From NCBI GenBank assembly GCA_024220525.1, contig JAMYWO010000146.1, positions 57,150 through 109,559 on the forward strand: DNA of 52,410 nt, given 5' to 3'. This document shows positions 46,253 to 52,410 of the stretch, in pieces. Below the pieces are notes generated by a model that was not told the origin of the DNA, did no database searches, and saw only the letters and a list, made by a program, of their open reading frames with translations. The stretch comes from Cochliopodium minus (taxonomy: Eukaryota > Discosea > Himatismenida > Cochliopodiidae). Numbering within the stretch: the stretch's first letter is position 1; each line of letters begins with the position of its first letter. A program made the position numbers and the translations under genes.

Positions 46253-46987
46253 ATGTCTTATATCTCACACGGATTGAAAATCAACATCAAATCTCACCAT
46301 GGAACCTATCTCAGAGCAGATACCAACGGAACAGTGAATCTCACCCAACAACCAAAAGAATGGGAACAATGGACTGTTGAATTGGTAGGGAATAAAGTGC
46401 AATTGAAATCCCATCATGGAAATTATCTCAGAGCAGATACCAATGGAACAGTAAATCTTGCACAACAACCAAAGGAATGGGAACAATGGACAGTGGAACA
46501 CGTAGGGAATAAAGTGCAATTGAAATCCCATCATGGAAACTACCTCAGAGCAGATACCAACTTGAAAGTGAATCTCACCCAACCTGCAAAGGAATGGGAA
46601 CAATATACCATCGAGGTGGTGGGATTCAATTTGCATCACGGAAGAAAGATCACCCTCAAATCCCATCACAACACCTATCTCAGAGCAGATACCAACGGGA
46701 CCGTCAATTCCACCCAAGTAGCAAAAGAATGGGAACAATGGACAGTTGAACATGTAGGGAACAAGATCCAATTGAAATCTCACCATGGAAATTATCTAAG
46801 AGCTGATCCTAATGGATCTGTTAATCTTGCCCAACAACCAAAGGAATGGGAGCAATGGACTGTGGTGTATAGTGGCAACAAAATCAATTTGAAATCTCAC
46901 CATGGTACCTTCCTCAGAGCTGATCCTAACACCTCTGTCAATCTCACCAAGGATGCAAAGGAATGGGAACAATGGACTCCCAACTAA
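46253..46987 (+). CDS. Fascin-like double beta-trefoil protein, six repeats (244 aa)
   Basis: A single exon encodes six near-identical units of about 39 residues (KSHHGxYLRADTNGTVNL, then KEWEQWTVE). Three form one beta-trefoil. The linker GFNLHHGR after unit 3 marks the border with the second. The motif LKSHHGNYLRAD is that of fascin and hisactophilin-like folds, so actin binding or bundling is likely. The His-His pairs could make it pH sensitive, as in hisactophilin. Codon use is richer in C and G than in its neighbours, which suggests high expression. There is no signal peptide or membrane segment. Unit similarity at DNA level shows recent internal duplication. Confidence 0.88.
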   Translation: MSYISHGLKINIKSHHGTYLRADTNGTVNLTQQPKEWEQWTVELVGNKVQLKSHHGNYLRADTNGTVNLAQQPKEWEQWTVEHVGNKVQLKSHHGNYLRADTNLKVNLTQPAKEWEQYTIEVVGFNLHHGRKITLKSHHNTYLRADTNGTVNSTQVAKEWEQWTVEHVGNKIQLKSHHGNYLRADPNGSVNLAQQPKEWEQWTVVYSGNKINLKSHHGTFLRADPNTSVNLTKDAKEWEQWTPN

Positions 46988-47325
46988 TTCCTCCGCCAAT
47001 TTTGCTTTTTAATTGAAATAATTAAAGTTTCGGAAAAGATAAATTTTAAAAATCTTTTTTTTTTTTCTCCGATTTTCAATATATTTTCAATGTTACTTCA
47101 AATGAAATCTAAAAACCAACTTTAAGATCTTTATTTGCAAACCCCATTTTACCTTTATATTGGTTTGTTTTTAATCTCAAACTGCTTCCACTAGAAAAAA
47201 GTTCATTATTTAAATTCCGCTAAAATAGAAATTAAAAATGAAAATGAATTAAGTTGGAGTTCTAATATTCATAGAAAAATAAAAAGAAATTAAAGTTTTA
47301 AATTTAAATAAAAAATTTTTATTTT
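46988..47325. other. Convergent 3' intergenic region
   Basis: This is 338 nt between the stop codons of the fascin-like gene and RNASEH2A. Nothing recognisable lies in it. Confidence 0.5.
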
Positions 47326-48683
47326 TCACAAGTCTTTAGCCAAATCGATTTCACGATCGCTAAAGTAATGATATCTGGATAAATTGATGTTGGAACTGCC
47401 ATTTTTCTCTTGCCAATGAACGGTGCACATTTTCTTGCTGAAACCCTCCTTGATCGTTTTCCACGAAAAGCGGACTATATTGGGAAAGCCAAAAAGCTCG
47501 TCCACATTTCTTTTTAACCAATTTTTAGTGATTGGATCAGATGGGTATCCTTTTTTTAAAAAAGAAAATTGTTTAGAAAATGGTAAAGTTGCATGGAAGT
47601 AACAAAAATTTTCTTTAAAAGTAATTTTTCTTTAAAAGTAATTTTACTTTAAAAGTAATTTTATCTTTTACAATAAATTTTATGAAATAAACTTTGTTGA
47701 AAAACTTTAAATAATCTTTTAAAACTTTTTTGGGTCTAAATTTTTGAAAACTTTTATAAAACCTTGAAAATTTTTACAATTTGCGAAACAAATGAAAAAA
47801 AAAATTACCACAACCAAACTCAGTATTAGGAGGAGGATCTATTTTTTCTTTGAATTGAAACACTTTTAAATCGTGATCACGGATGACTTTGGCGACAATA
47901 GAAGCAGCACCAACAGTGGGAAACTTGTCCTCCGCCTTTTTGCTGACAGTAATGTTTTCTATTTCGGGGAATTTCATCTTAAGTTTGTTTGCATACTTGT
48001 CGGAGGGACCTACTGTATCCACGTAGACGTTTCTTAACTTTATCCCTAATGATTTCACGTGTTTTATCAAATCGATTGCTGCATCATGAGATATCAAGTT
48101 TAGATTGTAGTTTTCTTTTCCCAACATATCACTTGATAATTTTTCTGCTGTTAAGATTATGGCCTTTTAAGATTTTATTGATAAAAAAATAAAAATTTTA
48201 AAAGAATTGAATAGTGAAATATCTAATTGATCCTTTAAAATTTAAAGTGAAATGATTTTAAAATATCTATAATTTAATATCTTCGATTATAAAATTCCAT
48301 AAATATTTATATAATCGTTATTTTATGGAATGTTCAACAATCAAATTTCTTTATTGATAGATTTATACCTTGAATCCACTTTCTTTCATGTTCACAATCT
48401 TCTTGTATAATTTTTCTCTCATATTTGGCGCAATTTTTTTTGAATCACCAAATCCTTGTCCTTTCATTTTCTCATTCTCCTCTATTGTGAAGAAACAAGC
48501 ATAAACCATCGATCCAAGTACAGGACCTCTTCCAGCTTCATCTATTCCCAACGAATAATATTTTTCAAGATCCAATCCTTCTGCAGATGATTCAGTTGGG
48601 TAATTATCTATCTGAGTTTGTGATGATGGCTCTTGTGATAAGATGCTTTTATCGTTATTATCATTATTCCCTTCCTTTTGCAT
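47326..48683 (-). CDS. RNASEH2A: Ribonuclease H2 catalytic subunit A (297 aa)
   Basis: Three exons keep phase: 48369-48683, 47809-48163 and 47326-47549 (TGA). All hallmarks are present: SLGIDEAGRGPVLG (catalytic Asp and Glu), FGDSKKI, NVYVDTVGPSDKYANKL (third Asp), FPTVGAASIVAKVIRDHDLK (fourth Asp) and FGCGYPSDPITKNWL (the Tyr that senses the ribonucleotide). FGFPNIVRFSWKT closes the fold. The length is close to the human 299. It cuts 5' of ribonucleotides in DNA and degrades RNA-DNA hybrids in the nucleus with subunits B and C. B is encoded 42 kb away in this window. No subunit C gene was seen. No E2F palindrome lies upstream. Confidence 0.94.
47611..47664. repeat. 18-nt tandem repeat in RNASEH2A intron 2
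   Basis: Three copies of a CTTTAAAAGTAATTTT unit with a period of 18 nt. Confidence 0.8.
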
Positions 48684-50058
48684 TATTTGTGGAAATTATT
48701 TTATTATTCAGTATATAGTATGAGATAGTACTTTAATTACAAAGATAGTACTTTTGTTTGTGAATAGTAATTTGGGTAAGTAGATTTATTCAAATTTTTT
48801 ATAATAATTTTAAAAATAAAATAAAAAAAAAAACTTGAAATAAAGAAAATTCCTTTTTTTTTTTGGTTTTCTTTATTTCCAAACAAATCTTTCAAATTAT
48901 CTTTTTTTACTCATTGATCTTTAACTTTTTTATCATTCATTTTTTTTTTTACCTTTTTTATTTTTAGGATTTTGCTAAAATGAAACAGATAAGACTAATT
49001 ATTGAGAATAAACCTTAATATTCTTTTAAATAATTAAAGAAACGATTTCATTTTTTTCAAAATTCTTTATTTTTTCTAAATTTTTGATTTATTCGTTTTT
49101 GATTCATTTTTTATCTCATTATCTCATTATCTTTCATCATGATCTTGTTCTACGAGAATACCTAAAAAAATAACCTGCTTCCTCTGATATTTATTTTGAC
49201 AATTATCTCTCACTTCTTTTTCTTCTTTCTTCCTTTGGACAAAAATCATACAACCCATCTTCCTTTCTAAAATTCAAAATTCTTATTTCTAAATTCTGTA
49301 TTTCAATGATACTTCTTCAAAAATATAACAGCATTCTTTTCTTCAATCAAAATAAAAATAAATAATTTCCTCTTTGAAATATATAAAGGATATATAGAGG
49401 AAGATAAAATTAATGTGAAAAGATTAAAAGTTCTTCTTCCTTTTGATGTTTCATCTTTACATTTTACCATAAAAGATTTTTTAAACAAACAAATTTTAGT
49501 TTAAAATCTAAAAATGGAATTATCATAATCACCTAAAATATAAAAAATAATATATATTTGCCTAAATTTTAAGAATTGACGTAAGACCCTTTTTATTTTT
49601 ACAACATAACTTTAAAAATATATCTCCTTTAAACTCGGCTTTTTGTTTGAGTCCAAATTTCCTCTTAAAATAAAGGAGATACCTTTAAAAAAAAGATATA
49701 TATCTTTTTATATTTTGTCAAAAAAAATAGAAATTATTTAATTCCATCTTTTACAGTATAAAATAAATAATTTTTTTGAGATTAAAAATCAAAGTTCAAT
49801 TTAAGAAAAAAGATTTTTCAAATCTATTACAATAAAAGCAATAAAGAGAAAATCAACTTATTTAAAAAAATTTTTTATTTTACTTGTGCTTTGAGTTCAA
49901 AGGAAAGATGTATATTCTTTAAAAATAAAAAAAAAAAAAAATAAAAATTAAAAAATAAAAAAAAAAAATCTTCTAATCCAAAAAGAGAGTAAAAAAACGC
50001 ACTAAACAAACAAAAACAAAAACAAATTTCAAAAACAAAAGATAAAGAATAAGAAAGA
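48684..50058. other. Long divergent intergenic region RNASEH2A / Asn-rich protein
   Basis: This stretch of 1375 nt is the longest gene-free part of the window. It has a short direct repeat near the RNASEH2A start (AGATAGTACTTT twice, about 48723-48757), an 11-bp inverted repeat at 49621-49681 and a long A-rich leader just before the ATG at 50059. I see no tRNA or snRNA. Confidence 0.5.
49621..49681. repeat. Inverted repeat TATCTCCTTTA / TAAAGGAGATA
   Basis: Perfect 11-bp arms at 49621-49631 and 49671-49681 surround a 39-nt loop that is more GC-rich than its surroundings. It could be a hairpin in RNA or a paired binding site. Confidence 0.65.
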
Positions 50059-51450
50059 ATGATGATGGATAATCAAGAATATTTCAATAATCATGAAGAC
50101 AACAGCTTATCTCCAAAGAAAAGAAAATTTTATGGCAATAACAACGAAGATATTTTCTCTGATATTTTTTCAACAGAGGAGATGGTAATGAATCCATTTG
50201 AAAAGGCAGAGACAACAAATTTCAATTATTTGTTTGATGATGTCATCATGCAAGGGGAATCAGATCCAGTCTTCTCAATGAATCCACAACAATCCCCAAC
50301 CATTGTAAAAAAGGAGAATATGGAAAATGTAAATAATAATAATAATATTATTAATAAACATAAGCCAATGATCAACAATAACAACAAGAATTATCAACAA
50401 GTTGTATCAAATATGCCTCCAAAAAATTTTCCTGTTAAAGAGAATACTGTAAATAGAAATAATATCTTCCAATCAACCTACACCTTGGACATTTCACCAA
50501 AGACAAGAGTGAGCAACAACCCAAAGGATATCTCAGTTACAGTCTCCATAAAGATTCCATTCCAAAATGTCAAGGATATCAAGAATTTCCCTGACAAGAT
50601 CTTGCTATGGTCCGCAAACAGAAAATTGACGGAAAAAGTGATGGCAATCAGCGAAGATGGAGTGAATGAAGTGCAAGTAGATACTTCAACCTGCTTCGTT
50701 GTCTTGATCCATTTCGATTTGAGGGACAAAGATGATGTCTTCATCAGCAACTGCAATGAACATCTCGCAAAGGAGAAACAAGGATGCCAATTCTCCAACT
50801 ATCCAGGTCCATGTTTGTTCAGACATGTAGGATCCCTATCTTCCTCCACCAAGCTCATTCAACTCGAAAACTCCTCCGTCAACGCTCTCTTCTTGACAAG
50901 AACTTTTCCTAACCTCAAGATCGACAAGAAGGGCCACTTTTGCAAAAGCAGCAAGTACAAACTCTACTTGAACTCCCATATCCTCTTTCCTGTCTCCCTC
51001 CAATACTTGGGTCTCTCTTGTACTCAAAAACTTGCTACCAATGTAAACTACTCTAAACAAATAGTTACTGATTGCTACTGGGTAGAAAAGTTGATCAATG
51101 TTTGCCATTCCGCACAGCTCAGATTTTCTTCTCAGAGGGTTTTCGCTATCGCAATTAATTCTCCTCAATTATCCGAAGAGCTTTCCAAGATCATCTCTTC
51201 CTTCCAACACGTTACTGATGTCGACGTTCGTTATGTCAACCCTTTCATCAGCTCCAACTTTGTTGTTCACTTGCTTTCTTCCTTATATGAAAAGTCAACT
51301 CATTTGAAGCTCATCACTGTTTATGGCTCCATCGAACAATGGAAGAAGGATCCTAACTACTGGAACCTTATCGAAAAGTTAAACGAGAGATTTTGGGACT
51401 TGAAAATTCAATTTTTCTCTTCTGGTCTTATCCAAACTAGAGAGAACTAA
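50059..51450 (+). CDS. Unknown Asn-rich, probably nuclear protein (463 aa)
   Basis: A single exon with ATG at 50059 (two further Met codons follow) and TAA at 51448. The first 130 residues are disordered, acidic and Asn-rich, with SPKKRK as a likely nuclear signal and an acidic patch (EDIFSDIFSTEE) that looks like an activation region. Residues about 135-460 form a well-structured domain (TVSIKIPFQNVKDIKNFPDKILLWS, STCFVVLIHFDLRD, NYPGPCLFRHVG, KLYLNSHILFPVSLQYLG, FAIAINSPQLSEEL, LKLITVYGSIEQWKKDPNYW) that I cannot place. Codon use in the domain is markedly C-rich for this genome, as in the fascin-like gene, which suggests high expression. A transcription regulator is a guess from the N-terminus only. 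Confidence 0.75.
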   Translation: MMMDNQEYFNNHEDNSLSPKKRKFYGNNNEDIFSDIFSTEEMVMNPFEKAETTNFNYLFDDVIMQGESDPVFSMNPQQSPTIVKKENMENVNNNNNIINKHKPMINNNNKNYQQVVSNMPPKNFPVKENTVNRNNIFQSTYTLDISPKTRVSNNPKDISVTVSIKIPFQNVKDIKNFPDKILLWSANRKLTEKVMAISEDGVNEVQVDTSTCFVVLIHFDLRDKDDVFISNCNEHLAKEKQGCQFSNYPGPCLFRHVGSLSSSTKLIQLENSSVNALFLTRTFPNLKIDKKGHFCKSSKYKLYLNSHILFPVSLQYLGLSCTQKLATNVNYSKQIVTDCYWVEKLINVCHSAQLRFSSQRVFAIAINSPQLSEELSKIISSFQHVTDVDVRYVNPFISSNFVVHLLSSLYEKSTHLKLITVYGSIEQWKKDPNYWNLIEKLNERFWDLKIQFFSSGLIQTREN

Positions 51451-51839
51451 AAAAAACCCCACTCCCAACACACATTCAAGAGATAACGAGAAAAAAGGAG
51501 TCTCTTTTCTCTTATTTGTATGATACTATTTTATTTTTTTTATTTTTATTTCCTATTTCTCCAATTTTTTCTTCTTCTTTTTTTTTTTCGTTTCGTTTTA
51601 TTATTCTACTCATCTTTTAATCTTAATTATTCATCATTTCTTTCTTATTCTTTTGTTTTTGTTTTTGTTTTGTTTTTGTTTGTTTTTTAATTTGTTTATT
51701 TTTAATTTTTGATCAGAATAATCTTTGTAAAATATTTTGTTTTTAAACTTTATGGAGGGATGGGAAATAAAAATAAAAAAAGCGAAATTAAAACTTTAAA
51801 AAAAAGTACTACCTTTGTTTTCTTTTCATTTTCTTTTGA
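51451..51839. other. 3' flank, T-rich, no gene seen
   Basis: This is 389 nt of pyrimidine-rich sequence between the Asn-rich gene and the decayed GLUG fragment. No feature is identified. Confidence 0.5.
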
Positions 51840-52160
51840 GTCGTTTCAACTTACACAAATTCAAAGTGTGACAAGTCAAATTTCAATCCTGTTTCCCAAC
51901 AAAGTACATTAGAAATCAAACTCAATTTTGGATTGAATTCGAAATGTAAAAAATCATATTTGGAAAGTTATTCTTGGACTTACAATTGGGTTGCCTGTTT
52001 TGATGATTTTTCTGCCATTTTGTTCATTGTGTTGAAAAGACATTACAAAGATCAAGCAGAAGTTTGTTACTCACAATAACAAAAACTTTTCAAAAAATCA
52101 ATTTTACAAGGATAAGTGGAAAGATTTTTGTAAAGTGATAACTGATAATGAAATGATTTT
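51840..52160 (+). pseudogene. Decayed copy of the GLUG gene 3' end
   Basis: About 315 nt align with 2645-2970 of the GLUG gene: the extracellular end, the membrane segment (still readable as CCTGTTTTGATGATTTTT...) and the cytoplasmic tail with ACTGATAATGAAATGATTT. Scattered substitutions and several small deletions break the frame, so it is not functional. No upstream exons are present. It is in the same orientation as the parent, 49 kb away. Confidence 0.9.
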
Positions 52161-52410
52161 AAAAAAAAAAAAATAAAATTGAAAGGGTCAAATTTTTGTG
52201 ATTCGCACATAATCTTTGGAAAAAAACTCATATGAAAATTGTGAATGTAAAGATGCTCACTCCGGATCATGAATAAATTTTTTTTTTTTTGATTGATAGA
52301 ATATGGGTACCACTAGAATAGGTGAAGATAAATCTTATCTTTATCAAATAAATACATACGATTCACTTTAAGACAGAATTCAATTAAAATAATAAAAATA
52401 TTACTATTTA

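Noticed and set aside
46265-46786. 173-codon minus-strand frame opposite the fascin-like gene
   Set aside because: It arises from the six-fold repeat in the sense gene. The sense frame has a clear fold, the antisense none.
48420-48440. TTTGGCGC inside RNASEH2A as a further E2F site
   Set aside because: It lies in a coding exon and encodes conserved residues after FGDSKK, and it lacks the palindrome. Similar partial matches in SPT20 (about 40035) and PARP exon 1 (about 17415) were dropped for the same reason.
1-52410. tRNA, rRNA, retroelement or virus-derived genes
   Set aside because: I looked for cloverleaf-like GC segments and for reverse transcriptase, integrase and capsid motifs in the translations and saw none.

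Overview
The window reads as nuclear DNA of a very AT-rich, intron-rich, probably amoeboid protist. I can build 22 gene models from open frames joined at GT...AG junctions with matching phase. Most introns are 50-200 nt of T- or A-rich sequence. TAA, TAG and TGA all end recognisable proteins, so the standard code applies. The mix of genes (formin, vault-type PARP, SAGA subunit, F-box, a TKL-like kinase relative with SH2, fascin-like repeats, GLUG surface protein, intracellular L-type lectin) fits Amoebozoa, Heterolobosea or a similar lineage. I cannot name the species. One 100-N scaffold gap (41633-41732) and one single N (13259) are present.

Layout. 1-3.3 kb: a secreted and membrane-anchored GLUG protein (+), then a stray copy of the 3' end of the FHA-SAP gene. 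3.3-10.4 kb: RNase H2 subunit B (-) and a 1419-residue FHA/SAP chromatin protein (-). 11.3-13.3 kb: purine nucleoside phosphorylase (+). 13.4-17.6 kb: a 1197-residue poly(ADP-ribose) polymerase (-) that starts with a copy of the histone H4 tail and ends in a nucleotidyltransferase-like module. 18-24.1 kb: an ankyrin protein (+), a myristoylation-type small protein (-), an unknown protein (+) and a mini-formin (-). 24.4-36.3 kb: seven closely packed plus-strand genes (L-type lectin, F-box/zinc/TPR, tail-anchored coiled coil, DUF3592-like, REXO4-like exonuclease, patatin, and a small acidic protein with two SUMO-interacting motifs). 36.6-40.5 kb: SPT20 of SAGA (-). 41.1-45.7 kb: a small basic protein and a degenerate kinase-SH2 gene with two frame breaks. 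46.3-48.7 kb: a six-repeat fascin-like protein (+) and RNase H2 subunit A (-). 50-51.5 kb: an unknown Asn-rich probable nuclear protein (+). 51.8-52.2 kb: a broken copy of the 3' end of the GLUG gene found at the start of the window.

How the genes fit together. Several act in genome maintenance or chromatin: RNase H2 A and B, PARP, FHA-SAP, SPT20 and REXO4. Perfect palindromic E2F-type sites (TTTTGGCGCCAAAA) lie 68 nt upstream of the FHA-SAP start and inside the first intron of RNASEH2B. An E2F-like half site lies just upstream of the coiled-coil gene, whose product also carries a KEN box. This suggests an E2F-controlled S-phase group. The most unusual object is the H4-tail/BRCT/WGR/PARP/NTase-like fusion.
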